From: Ralstonia pickettii
GTDB taxonomy: Bacteria; Pseudomonadota; Gammaproteobacteria; Burkholderiales; Burkholderiaceae
Direction of reading: 5' to 3'
Assembly (NCBI RefSeq): GCF_016466415.2
Contig: NZ_CP066771.1
Location: 558,001-622,000, forward strand
DNA length: 64,000 bases
Shown here one piece after another: positions 8,016 through 16,747 of the stretch. A model generated the notes under the pieces. It saw only the letters and a list, made by a program, of their open reading frames with translations, was not told the DNA's origin and did no database searches. The position numbers were made by a program, and so were the translations under genes. Each line of letters starts with the position of its first letter. The first letter of the stretch is position 1.

Positions 8016-9446
8016 TCAATGCGCCGCGTTGTTTGGCTTGATGTTGGCGACGGGTGCGCTGGCCTGTGCAGGCTCAGCCGCGCGAAAGAGCAGCTTCTCG
8101 ACCACCAGAACGAGGGCGGGCGTGACGAGCGCGATGTACATGTTGTCGACGCCGAACGGGTTGCCGAGCAGATACCAGATGGTGGTTGCAATCGCGGCCA
8201 GGATCAGGCCCGAAACGGCTCCACGACTGCTGTTGAAGAACGGCAGATAGATGCCGATGAGCGCAACGATGGACACCGACAGCCGCAGCGCCCGCGTGAA
8301 GAACGATAGCGCCAGGATTTGCGGCACGAACAGCACGAACACCAGTGGCAGCACGCCCACCGCCAGCGAGATCCAGCGTGTCATGCGCATTTCCTGCTCG
8401 GCCGACGGGCGATAGCGCGGCACATAGAAGTCGGTCACGATGAGCGAAGCAATGGCGAGTGCCACCGTACACACGCTCACGAAGATCGACGCCACCAGCG
8501 AAGTCGTTACCACGCCGGCCAGCAGCGGATGCATGTGTTGTAGAAAGACCGGCAGCGCATACAGGCTCTTGATGCCCGGGTACAGATACTTGGCGGCCAC
8601 GCCGATGAAGCCCAGCGCAATCGAGATCGGCACGCACAGCACCGCCGCCATGAGCGAAGCCGAACGGGCGGCTTCAGGGCTCTTGGTGGAAGAAATGGCT
8701 TGAATGATGAACTGGGTGGAGAAGATCGCCCCGGCCGAACCGATGATCCACGCGCCGATGGTGCCGCCGGACAGCGCACCCTTCCACGTGAAGTAGTGCT
8801 CCGGCATGGCCTGCGCCATCGGGGCAATGCCGCCAGAGAGCTTCCACGCCACCGCGACGATGATGCCGATGCCGACCACCTTGACCGCGCTGTGCACGAT
8901 GGTCAGATACGCCACGCTCTTGAGACCGCCCCACACGAAGTAGATCGTGCTGACGGCAGCCGTGATGAGCGCCGCGGTCGGAAGGTCGATGTGCATGACG
9001 GTGGAGATGGCCGCCGCGCCGCTGACATAGTTGCCCACGTTCACCAGAAACAGCGCGTAGATCATGATGGCCGACACGACCAGCTTAGCCGAGTTGCCGT
9101 ACTTCTTGGCGATGAAGCCGGAGATGGTGAACTGCCCCGACGCGTACAGACGCTTGGCCATGAACAGGCCAAACAGCAGAAAGCCGATGGCGGCGGAGAT
9201 GACCGACCACGACGCTGCAATGCCCACGCTGAAGGCTTCTTGCGAGGTGCCGATGGTCGACTTGGCGCCGATGTATTCCGACATCAGCAGCACGGCCACC
9301 ACCACGGCCGGCATCGAGCGACCGGCCACCATGAATTGCTCGGAAGTGCGGCTGCGCAGCCGGATGCTGGCCACGCTGGTCACCACGATATAGACCACGA
9401 CCATGGCGATGATCATGGTGGTGTCCCAGGTCGAAAACGAGGTCAT
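8016..9446 (-). CDS. Sodium:solute symporter (SSS family)
   Basis: 476 residues with about 13 hydrophobic helices, the LeuT-like fold of the solute:sodium symporter family. Typical features are the N-terminal helix with YIVVTSVASIRLR, the FMVAGRSMP segment after helix 1 and the SEYIGAKSTIG stretch in helix 2. The inner-membrane protein would import the pathway substrate with Na+. It lies between the kinase-dehydrogenase fusion and the sialidase-like gene on the same strand, with short gaps, so it is very probably the operon's uptake system. Substrate specificity cannot be read from the sequence. Confidence 0.88.
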   Translation of the reverse strand: MTSFSTWDTTMIIAMVVVYIVVTSVASIRLRSRTSEQFMVAGRSMPAVVVAVLLMSEYIGAKSTIGTSQEAFSVGIAASWSVISAAIGFLLFGLFMAKRLYASGQFTISGFIAKKYGNSAKLVVSAIMIYALFLVNVGNYVSGAAAISTVMHIDLPTAALITAAVSTIYFVWGGLKSVAYLTIVHSAVKVVGIGIIVAVAWKLSGGIAPMAQAMPEHYFTWKGALSGGTIGAWIIGSAGAIFSTQFIIQAISSTKSPEAARSASLMAAVLCVPISIALGFIGVAAKYLYPGIKSLYALPVFLQHMHPLLAGVVTTSLVASIFVSVCTVALAIASLIVTDFYVPRYRPSAEQEMRMTRWISLAVGVLPLVFVLFVPQILALSFFTRALRLSVSIVALIGIYLPFFNSSRGAVSGLILAAIATTIWYLLGNPFGVDNMYIALVTPALVLVVEKLLFRAAEPAQASAPVANIKPNNAAH

Positions 9447-9556
9447 CTTTTGTCTCCTGATTCTTGAGCGGATGGCTCCGGCCAGCCCGGCGTGTCTCCG
9501 CAGGGTCAGGCCTTGCGCGGGGGCGCTACATCAATTCGTGCTGCATGGGTGGGATG

Positions 9557-11869
9557 TCAGGCCGCACGTACGGCTTGCGGGTCATCGTGTCGGGTGGCGA
9601 GTTCACAGGCCTGGCGAAACGCTTCGAGCATGCTGCGTTCATCGGCGATGCCCTTGCCGGCAATGTCGAACGCGGTTCCATGGTCGACCGAAGTACGGAT
9701 TACCGGCAGGCCCACGGTGACGTTCACACCGGCCTCCAGCCCCATCACCTTGACCGGTCCGTGGCCCTGGTCGTGATACATCGCCACCACCACATCGAAG
9801 TCGCCACGGCCGGCGCGGAAGAACAGCGTATCGGCGGGCAGCGGGCCTTCCACGCGCCAGCCGCGTGCCTGCAGCTCCTGCACGGCGGGGATGATCTTTT
9901 GCTCTTCCTCGCCATGGCCGAACAGCCCGTTTTCTCCCGCATGCGGGTTGATGCCGCAGACACCGATGCGCGGGTTCTCGATGCCGGCGCGTACCAGCGT
10001 GGCGTGCGCGCGTTCAATGGTGCGCTGGACCAAGCCCGGCTCGATGCGGCGGATGGCGTCGAGCAGCCCGATATGGGTCGTCACGTGGATCACGCGCAGG
10101 TTGGGCGCCACGAGCATCATCGAAACCTCATCGATGCCGGTCAGGTGCGCCAGCATTTCGGTGTGGCCCGGGAAGATGTGGCCGCCGGCGTGCAGCGCTT
10201 CCTTATTCAGCGGCGCGGTACAGATGGCATCCAGTTCGCCAGCGGACGTCAGCTCGACGGTGCGGGCGATGTACTGATACGCGGCATCGCCCGCGATGGG
10301 AGAGAGCTTGCCGTAGGGCAGGTCGGCAGGGATGAGGCCGAGGTCGATGCAGTCCACTACGCCGTAGCGGAAGGCGGCGTCGGCAGGGCGCTCGATCGAG
10401 CGAACTTCCAGTGCCGCGCCGGTACGTTGGGCGGCATCGCGCAGTCGTGCCGTGTCGCCAATCACCAGAGGTCGGCATTGCTCGTACACCGAGCGGTGTG
10501 TGAGCGCCTTCATGATGATCTCGGGGCCGACACCGGCGGCATCGCCCATGGTGATGCCGATGACAGGACGATAGGTCATTGCGTGAGTTCCTTTGGGTGG
10601 TGTGCTGGCTGCGGTTTCGATCAACCGTCGCCAAGCGGCATGCAGGGAGCCGGGTGTGCCGAAGCCCCCCGCCTTGGTGACGACCGGCAGCACGCGGCCG
10701 ACGCCAGTAAGTTGGGCATGCAGCAGCGGCATGCCGGATTCGATTTCGTCGCACAGGCGCAGCGCGTCGATGCCGGCGGTCGACAGCACGGCGCGCGCGG
10801 TCTCGCCGCCGGTGGCGATCAGCCCGCCGGCATGCGGCAAGGCCGGCGCCAGCAACGTGGCGAGGCGGCGGCAGAAGTGCAGGCCGTCGGCGCTGTTGCC
10901 GCGCGTGGTTTGGCTGAGCGTGACCAGCACGTCGCGGCCTTCGCACAGCGCATCGATGACGGTCTGGGTGATGTCCGCCTGCGGTGTGTCGAGCGCTTCC
11001 ACGGGCAGCTCCAGCGACAGCAGGCGCGCACCGGCAGCGGCCTTCAATTCAGACGCCTGCGCATGGGACACGCTGGACATGCTGCCCACCACCGTCAGCA
11101 CCGGCCCGGCGATTGCGGTTGCCGCATCGCCTTCGACAGCGGCGTTGGCGCTGCCGAGCCCCGCCGCGCGAATCAGCGCGGGCGCCAGACCGGCGGAGCC
11201 GACCCAGAACACATGCGCCAGCCGCACGGAGGTCTCGGCGATGTGCGCGAGGTCGTCATCGGTCTGGGCGTCGCACACCACGGCTTGCACACCGTCCGCC
11301 TGTAATGCCGCCAGGCGACCGGCCAGCGCGGCGGCACCGGCGCGGATGTCGTCAAGCGTCAGCACGGCGGTCTGAAGGCCCTGGCGCTCCAACATGACGC
11401 GCAGATCGGCGCGGCCGCCGATGCTTTCGTTGCGCCACACCTCGGTGTCTTCCACGGCCACGCCGTGCAGCCACTGGCGGCCGTCGCGGGTGGTGCGTCC
11501 GGCTGCCGGAAACGCCGGCGCCACGATGGCCAGACCCGCCAGCGGTGCAAGCGCGGCCACCTCAGCAGCGACGTTGCCGCGCAGGGTCGAATCGATCTTC
11601 TTGTAGAGCCGCGTGGCCGGCCGGGCCAGTGCATGCCATGCCGCCACCTGCGTGGCCGCCGCATCGACGGCATTGGCGCGCCGCGTGTCGGTGTCCAGTG
11701 CGAGGACGTCGGCGCTGGTCGGATACCCGATGGGGTGTCCAACATCGGCGCGCAGCATGACCGCGCTGCGCAATCCGGCCCGCACGCCGGCCACCGCGCA
11801 ATCGGCGGCGCCCGACAGGTCGTCGGCCAGGATCAGCAGCTTCGGAGCGGTGTGGGCGGACGTGTTCAC
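9557..11869 (-). CDS. Fused four-carbon acid sugar kinase / PdxA-type 4-phosphate dehydrogenase
   Basis: One uninterrupted 770-residue frame joins two enzymes. Residues ~1-420 are a DUF1537 kinase: LLILADDLSGAADCAV at the N-terminus, KKIDSTLRGN near residue 90, and a nucleotide-binding half with VLTVVGSMSSVSHAQ and ATGGETARAVL. Residues ~431-770 are PdxA-like: GITMGDAAGVGPEI at the start, H-containing PGHTEMLAHLTG, GINPHAGENG, and MYHDQGHGP metal ligands. In known pathways DtnK phosphorylates D-threonate and PdxA2 oxidises and decarboxylates the product to DHAP. The GTG start (11869) overlaps the upstream stop as GTGA, so translation is coupled. An internal ATG (10579) at the PdxA junction has its own AAAGGAA eight bases upstream, so separate PdxA could also be made. 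Confidence 0.85.
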   Translation of the reverse strand: MNTSAHTAPKLLILADDLSGAADCAVAGVRAGLRSAVMLRADVGHPIGYPTSADVLALDTDTRRANAVDAAATQVAAWHALARPATRLYKKIDSTLRGNVAAEVAALAPLAGLAIVAPAFPAAGRTTRDGRQWLHGVAVEDTEVWRNESIGGRADLRVMLERQGLQTAVLTLDDIRAGAAALAGRLAALQADGVQAVVCDAQTDDDLAHIAETSVRLAHVFWVGSAGLAPALIRAAGLGSANAAVEGDAATAIAGPVLTVVGSMSSVSHAQASELKAAAGARLLSLELPVEALDTPQADITQTVIDALCEGRDVLVTLSQTTRGNSADGLHFCRRLATLLAPALPHAGGLIATGGETARAVLSTAGIDALRLCDEIESGMPLLHAQLTGVGRVLPVVTKAGGFGTPGSLHAAWRRLIETAASTPPKGTHAMTYRPVIGITMGDAAGVGPEIIMKALTHRSVYEQCRPLVIGDTARLRDAAQRTGAALEVRSIERPADAAFRYGVVDCIDLGLIPADLPYGKLSPIAGDAAYQYIARTVELTSAGELDAICTAPLNKEALHAGGHIFPGHTEMLAHLTGIDEVSMMLVAPNLRVIHVTTHIGLLDAIRRIEPGLVQRTIERAHATLVRAGIENPRIGVCGINPHAGENGLFGHGEEEQKIIPAVQELQARGWRVEGPLPADTLFFRAGRGDFDVVVAMYHDQGHGPVKVMGLEAGVNVTVGLPVIRTSVDHGTAFDIAGKGIADERSMLEAFRQACELATRHDDPQAVRAA

Positions 11870-13035
11870 GGCAGCAGGCGCTGGTAGATAGCCTTGATGT
11901 CTGCGTGGCTCAGCGGCTTGGGGTTGTTGCCCAGCAGACGCTTGACCTTCGACGCGGCCTCGGCCAGCACGTCCAGGTGCGTTTCCGACACGCCGAACTG
12001 GCGCAAGTCCTGCGGAATCTGCACAACGTCGGTCCACTCGGTCAGCTGTTCGATGAGCGCATCGGCGGCGGTCTCGTCGTCAGTGTCATGGCTGCTGATG
12101 TCCAGTGCACGTGCCACGTTGCCCAGCCGCCCGACGATGGCATCCTTGTTGAACGACATTACGTGCGGCAACAGCATCGCGTTGGCCACACCGTGCGTAA
12201 TGCCGAACATGCCACCGAGCGGATACGCCAGCGCATGCACGGCGGCCGTGCCGGCGGCGGTCAGCGCCAGGCCGCCGTACATCGAACCCAGCATCATCGC
12301 CTCGCGCGCCTTGACCGAGCGGCCGTTCTGATATGCCTCGACAAGGTTCGCGCCGATGAGCCGCATCGACTCCATCGCAAACATGTCGCTCACCGGGTTG
12401 GCCTTGGTCGAGATATACGACTCCAGCGAATGCACGAATGCGTCGATGCCCGTGGCTGCCGTGATCGGTTTGGGCAGGTCGAAGGTCAGTTCCGCATCGA
12501 GAATCACCACTTGTGGCAGCAGATGCCGGCTGACGATGCCCACCTTCAGTTCTTCATCGGGCAGCGTGACGATGGCGTTGGGCGTGACTTCAGAACCCGT
12601 GCCCGCCGTGGTTGGGACCAACACCAGCGGAATGCCGGGGCGCTTGATCAGATCAATGCCGAGCCATTCGCGCAGCGGCTGTTCGTTGGTCAGGCGCACT
12701 GCAAACAGCTTGGCCGCATCCAGCACGCTGCCGCCACCGATTGACAGGATGGCATCCGGCGCAAACGGCGCGATCTGCTCGCGGAAGACGGTCTCGACGT
12801 TCTCAATCGTCGGTTCCGGTTCGACGCCGCGTACGATGCGCGCCTCGATGTCGCGCGCGGCCAGCGCTTGCACCACGCGGCCGATCACGCCGTTCTGCTC
12901 CATCACCGGTTGGGTGATGAGTGCGATGCGTTTGACGGGCACATCAAGCAGCGCGAGCTTTTCGGGCAGCAATGCCAGACTGCCTGCGCCGTGGACGATG
13001 TGCTTGACGGTCTGGAAATGGTAGGAGGAGGACAT
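11866..13035 (-). CDS. Iron-containing (group III) alcohol dehydrogenase
   Basis: 389 residues, the normal length for this NAD(P)-dependent family. Visible are the cofactor loop SIGGGSVLDAAK (about 96-107), the TTAGTGSEVTPNAIV signature (about 140-154) and the metal-ligand region with GIDAFVHSLESY, HALAYPLGG and GITHGVANA. It would oxidise an alcohol or reduce an aldehyde in the cytoplasm. Its stop overlaps the GTG of the kinase fusion, and 33 bases separate it from the aldolase gene upstream. In this operon it may act on a hydroxy acid or on the aldehyde released by the aldolase. Confidence 0.9.
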   Translation of the reverse strand: MSSSYHFQTVKHIVHGAGSLALLPEKLALLDVPVKRIALITQPVMEQNGVIGRVVQALAARDIEARIVRGVEPEPTIENVETVFREQIAPFAPDAILSIGGGSVLDAAKLFAVRLTNEQPLREWLGIDLIKRPGIPLVLVPTTAGTGSEVTPNAIVTLPDEELKVGIVSRHLLPQVVILDAELTFDLPKPITAATGIDAFVHSLESYISTKANPVSDMFAMESMRLIGANLVEAYQNGRSVKAREAMMLGSMYGGLALTAAGTAAVHALAYPLGGMFGITHGVANAMLLPHVMSFNKDAIVGRLGNVARALDISSHDTDDETAADALIEQLTEWTDVVQIPQDLRQFGVSETHLDVLAEAASKVKRLLGNNPKPLSHADIKAIYQRLLP

Positions 13036-13068
13036 GGCGATCGATGATGTTGGGGCGGGCGGCAGTGC

Positions 13069-13965
13069 TTAGGCGACGTTCAGCGCGGCACGGTAGATGG
13101 CGAGCGCTTCAGCCAGGCGTTCGCGGCTTTTCTCATCGAGCGGCTTGGCCGGCGAGCGTGCCGGCCCTGCGGGCATGCCGAGCATCTCGGCGGCGGTCTT
13201 CAGCACTACGGGCATGGTGCCGAGCGCAAACGCGTCACGCAGTGCACGCAACGATTCCTGTGCAGCACGCGCGGCCGGAATGTTGCCCGCCTGGAATTGA
13301 TTCCAGATCGACATGACCACGTGCGGCACCGCATTGGTGGTGGCTGCCACCGCGCCGTCGCCACCGGCAATCAGTGTCCAGAGGATCATCGAATCGGTGC
13401 CGGTGAACACGGCAAAGTCGTCACGGCGCAGGTTGATGAGCTGCAGCAGGCGGTCGAAATCGCCACCACTGTCCTTGATGGCGCGGATGTTCGGGATGTC
13501 CGCCAGCCGGCGCACGGTGTCGACGGTCAGCGTCACGCCGGCCTTGGCCGGAATCGTGTACAGCAGGATCGGCAGCGACGTCGCGCGCGCGATCTGCTCG
13601 TAATGCGCAAACAGCTCCGGCTGCGTGGCGCCGTTGAAGTAGGGCGTGATGACGGATACGGCGTCCACACCCACGTCTTGCATCTTGTGGTTGAGCGCGA
13701 TCACATCACGCGTGGCATAGGCGCCGGTGCCCGCCACCACGGGCACGCGGCCGCGCGCCTGCTCGACGGTAATACGGGCGATGCGCAGCTTCTCTTCTTC
13801 GCTCAGCGCAATGAATTCGCCGTTGGTGCCGAGCACGAAGAGCCCGTGGACGCCCGCGTCGATCAGCCGATCGATCAGCACGCGCAGGCCGTTTTCGTCC
13901 ACGTCTTCCGTCGGGGTCATCGGGGTGATCAGGGCAGGGACGATCCCTTTGAACGACGCGGTCAT
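13069..13965 (-). CDS. Dihydrodipicolinate synthase / N-acetylneuraminate lyase family aldolase
   Basis: 298-residue TIM-barrel class I aldolase. The GTNGE motif (46-50), the proton-relay Tyr136 in LLYTIP and the Schiff-base Lys164 in AIKDSGG are all present, so it should be active. The family cleaves or forms 2-keto acids with pyruvate. Linked to a kinase, dehydrogenases and a symporter, it is more likely a catabolic keto-deoxy-sugar-acid aldolase than the lysine-biosynthetic DapA. It is the first gene of the operon, with promoter and operator-like sequence 80-120 bases upstream. Confidence 0.88.
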   Translation of the reverse strand: MTASFKGIVPALITPMTPTEDVDENGLRVLIDRLIDAGVHGLFVLGTNGEFIALSEEEKLRIARITVEQARGRVPVVAGTGAYATRDVIALNHKMQDVGVDAVSVITPYFNGATQPELFAHYEQIARATSLPILLYTIPAKAGVTLTVDTVRRLADIPNIRAIKDSGGDFDRLLQLINLRRDDFAVFTGTDSMILWTLIAGGDGAVAATTNAVPHVVMSIWNQFQAGNIPAARAAQESLRALRDAFALGTMPVVLKTAAEMLGMPAGPARSPAKPLDEKSRERLAEALAIYRAALNVA

Positions 13966-14057
13966 GTGGCAATCCTTTCGTGGTGGGCTGCGGCCCGTGG
14001 GTCAGCTTGAACCGGAGGGATGCACAGCTGAATGCCTCAAACATCGATCGGTCCAGT

Positions 14058-14090
14058 CATTGTAATCAATAAAATGATTGAATCGATCAA
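14058..14090 (-). promoter_or_regulatory. Promoter/operator region of the acid-sugar operon
   Basis: Upstream of the aldolase gene lies the palindrome AATCA-ATAAAA-TGATT (14064-14079), followed at 14075-14089 by TGAT-N7-ATCA, in an AT-rich patch unlike the surrounding GC-rich DNA. Reading leftward, TACAAT (14059-14064) is a good -10 box; a -35 is less clear (TTGATC lies about 20 bases away). The palindromes are candidate sites for the operon's DeoR protein. Confidence 0.5.
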
Positions 14091-14337
14091 TGTTTACCCT
14101 GATCTCACTCCGCTGTACGAAAGCTGAGCAGGCGCCGTATCGCGCACTAACGCTACTCTTCTTGGGTATGGGTGAGGCGGCGTGCTCTTATGACACGACT
14201 AATTTTTGATCGAATCAGGCACGCGTGGGTCGCCCCGGTCATCCCATTCGGCAGTTGATTTACGCGGGCGCGTATGGACGTGGGGTCGACTACCGCCAGT
14301 CCTGGAATGGAAGCAGCCTATGAACGGGTTTGCTATC

Positions 14338-14512
14338 CCTTTGGAAATATGGCTGCGTGCATGCCGAAGTAGTACCGAGGCGCGCTCGTGGCACTTGCCT
14401 CGACCACGACTTTCTTGTCGGGGCCGATGGGGGTGGACAGCAACCACGGACAGGCGATCAGCCCCACTCGCCGGCGCGGCGAACGGGTAACGACCTTTCC
14501 GGCGGGAGGCAT
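14338..14512 (-). pseudogene. tnsA: tnsA remnant with internal deletions
   Basis: From ATG 14512 the frame reads MPPAGKVVTRSPRRRVGLIA, nearly identical to the start of the intact TnsA at 36574, and the same GGAGAGACCTC ribosome site precedes it. After about 30 residues the match jumps to the DNA around the 'VEVKP' active-site segment, then to the 'HERASVLLRHARSHIS' segment, ending near 14338. At least two internal deletions removed most of the nuclease domain. This is a relic of an element related to the Tn7-like transposon on the right. Confidence 0.8.
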
Positions 14513-14639
14513 GAGGTCTCTCCACGCAAAGGGATTCCCGACTACGCACTAGCAGGGCTCCGCAACGATGGCTTTGTAACGGGCATGGGTGGTGTGGGCG
14601 CGCTTTTCGCCTTGGCACTGGCAAACACGCTAGTCGTTC

Positions 14640-14840
14640 GTCCACCAGCGACCAACTGCTCAAGCTGGGTGCGCTGCAGGCGAGGAGCTTGGGCGCTTCT
14701 CGCTTGCGGGATGCAGCACGGGAATGCCCTTAGACCTTGCGGCAATGCGGTGCCCGCGTGAGATCGAGAAAGCCCTGTGTGAGATGCCACTGCGCGAGTG
14801 CTGCCAAGCGCTGGCGTAGCGTGTTGATGGAGAGCGTCTG
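14640..14840 (-). pseudogene. Tyrosine recombinase (integrase) N-terminal remnant
   Basis: The minus strand reads TLSINTLRQRLAALAQWHLT followed by QGFLDLT and CRKV, then a stop at 14730. In the next frame APRLQRTQLEQLVAG follows. This pattern (STL-QRLAAL-WH-QGF-DPT, then VRKV) is the usual SAM-like DNA-binding N-domain of phage-type integrases. A stop and a frame change, plus no catalytic domain, show it is dead. It adjoins the tnsA remnant and marks old mobile-element debris. The rest of 14100-15000 holds nothing else I can support. Confidence 0.55.
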
Positions 14841-14993
14841 AGCGTGGTGGGCCGACTGTGCGCTGTCCGCGCTTGCTAGCAGGAACCCACCCCATTCGAC
14901 CTCGAAATGACGGACTGCGGGCTGATAGCTGTGGCGCGTGAGTTCTCCGTTGAGGAAGGAATTGCGCCGCTATGACAACTTAAATCTGATGTA

Positions 14994-15014
14994 GCATACT
15001 ACCCTATAGTATAT
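14994..15014 (+). promoter_or_regulatory. DmeR/RcnR-type operator
   Basis: Inverted repeat ATACTA-CCCTA-TAGTAT (14996-15012), AT-rich arms around a short C/G tract. It ends 20 bases before the dmeR start. Operators of RcnR/DmeR-type Ni/Co sensors have this form, so metal-free DmeR probably represses dmeRF here. Confidence 0.7.
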
Positions 15015-15031
15015 TTTGGTTGAGGTAATGG

Positions 15032-15310
15032 ATGAGCCACACCATCCGCGAGAAGCAGAAGCTGCTTAACCGCGTTCGCCGGATTCGCGGCCAGCTCGAT
15101 GCCATCGAGCGCGCCCTGGAGGAGGAGCAGGGATGCGCCCCCGTACTGCAGCAGATCACAAGCTGCCGAGGCGCCATGAATGGCCTGCTGGCCGTGGTGC
15201 TGGAAGACCACATCCGCACCCACCTGACCGAGGCGGACGACGAACATGAGCACGCCGACGGCAGCGCCAAAGAGCAGCTGATCGAGGTCGTGCATAGCTA
15301 TTTCAAGTGA
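15032..15310 (+). CDS. dmeR: DmeR, Ni/Co-responsive repressor (CsoR/RcnR family)
   Basis: 92 residues, all-helical metal-sensing repressor. The N-terminal segment (SHTIREKQKLLNRVRRIRGQ) has the His at residue 3 that binds Ni/Co in RcnR-type sensors; the helix-2 Cys (QQITSCRGAMNG) and later His (EDHIRTHL) complete the metal set. Without metal it should bind the repeat just upstream; metal binding releases it. It ends 7 bases before dmeF, forming a two-gene operon with the exporter. GAGG lies nine bases before the ATG. Confidence 0.92.
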   Translation: MSHTIREKQKLLNRVRRIRGQLDAIERALEEEQGCAPVLQQITSCRGAMNGLLAVVLEDHIRTHLTEADDEHEHADGSAKEQLIEVVHSYFK

Positions 15311-15317
15311 GCCGGCT

Positions 15318-16622
15318 ATGAGCAATTTCTACGACACGCCGTTCCACGCCAGCCATGACCACGTGTTCCTGGGCGAGGGACATGAAAAGAACGAGCGCAA
15401 AACCTGGGCCGTGATCGTGCTATGCACCCTCATGATGGCCGCCGAGATCATCGGCGGAAGCATGTTTGGCTCGCTGGCACTGGTGGCTGATGGGCTTCAC
15501 ATGTCGACGCACGCGGGCGCCATGCTGATCGCGGCGCTGGCCTACACCTATGCGCGACGTCACGCGAACGACCCGCGTTTCGTGTTCGGCACAGGCAAGC
15601 TTGGTGATCTAGCCGGTTTCACCAGCGCCATCATCCTGGCGATGATCGCTCTGTTGATCGGCTACGAGGCGGTGGTGCGTTTCCTCTCACCGGTGCCGAT
15701 CCACTTTAGCGAGGCGATTCCGATTGCGGTCGTCGGTCTGCTGGTGAATATCGCCAGCGCCTGGCTGCTGAGCGGTGGCGACCACGGTGGTCACAGCCAT
15801 GGCCACAGTCATCACCATGGTCACGCCCACGGACACGACCACGGCGCAGCCGGACTTGGCGACACGCATCCGCATGGCAGGGAAGTGCAGCACATCGACG
15901 CGCCCGCGGGCGTGTTCGCACTGTCGATCTTCGAAGAGGGCGTACCGCCCGTGTTCCGATTGGCTGGAGAAACTGCTCCGCTGCCCGGCGATGTGGCGAC
16001 GGTGACCACCATTCGGCCGGACGGCAGCCGCCAGGAATTCCTGCTGGTCCGCAAGGCCAACTATCTGGAATCCACCACCGAGATTCCGGAGCCGCATGCA
16101 TTCACTGCGGTACTCGGCATCGGCGGCCAGGAATACAGCGTGGCCTTCGACGAACATGACCATGATCACGCCGACGGTCACGGGGCACACCATCGCGACC
16201 ACAACATGCGCGCGGCCTATGTGCACGTTCTGGCGGATGCCGCCGTCTCTGTGCTGGCCATTATCGGTCTGCTGCTGGCCAGAACATTTGGCTGGCTCTG
16301 GATGGACCCGCTTGCAGGCATTGTCGGTGCGCTGGTCATCGCCAACTGGGCGCACGGATTGATGCGCGACACCGGCGGCATTCTGGTCGACATGACGCCG
16401 GACAAGCATATCGGCAGGCGCATCAAGACGGCGCTGGAGTCCGATGGCGACACGCTGCTCGACCTGCACGTCTGGCGCATCGGCCCTGGCCACCTGGGCG
16501 CGGTGGTCTCGGTGAGCACGCGCCAAGCGCACCGCGGGCCGCAGTTTTATCACCAACGGTTGCGGCGACTCCAGGCACTGTCGCATATCACCGTGGAAGT
16601 TCACGCGTCGCCGGGCAAATAG
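15318..16622 (+). CDS. dmeF: DmeF, cobalt/nickel cation-diffusion efflux protein
   Basis: 434-residue CDF-family inner-membrane antiporter. Six helices carry the zinc/cobalt-site D and H residues (ALVADGLHMSTHAGAM in helix 2, HVLADAAVSVLA in helix 5). Between helices 4 and 5 is a very long cytoplasmic loop with a His-rich cluster near residues 154-175 (alternating H-G/S) and a second H/D cluster near 278-297, which is typical of DmeF. Longer than the ~300 residues of plain CDF pumps because of that loop. Controlled by DmeR. Confidence 0.92.
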   Translation: MSNFYDTPFHASHDHVFLGEGHEKNERKTWAVIVLCTLMMAAEIIGGSMFGSLALVADGLHMSTHAGAMLIAALAYTYARRHANDPRFVFGTGKLGDLAGFTSAIILAMIALLIGYEAVVRFLSPVPIHFSEAIPIAVVGLLVNIASAWLLSGGDHGGHSHGHSHHHGHAHGHDHGAAGLGDTHPHGREVQHIDAPAGVFALSIFEEGVPPVFRLAGETAPLPGDVATVTTIRPDGSRQEFLLVRKANYLESTTEIPEPHAFTAVLGIGGQEYSVAFDEHDHDHADGHGAHHRDHNMRAAYVHVLADAAVSVLAIIGLLLARTFGWLWMDPLAGIVGALVIANWAHGLMRDTGGILVDMTPDKHIGRRIKTALESDGDTLLDLHVWRIGPGHLGAVVSVSTRQAHRGPQFYHQRLRRLQALSHITVEVHASPGK

Positions 16623-16747
16623 CCTATTGGCCGACTCGGACATTTGCTCCGCATCACCAGCATGGGGCGCGGCACCCTGCCATGCGTGCCGCATCTGCCC
16701 GACCACAACAAAACACATTCGCGGTCTGACCGCAGATTCTTTCGACC

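Noticed and set aside
9464..11305. 613-codon plus-strand frame
   Set aside because: Antisense to the kinase-PdxA fusion; composition rich in H, D, R and Q without domains.
13069..13965. Biosynthetic dapA
   Set aside because: Catalytic residues fit the superfamily, but the operon context is catabolic, so the lysine-pathway role is unlikely.
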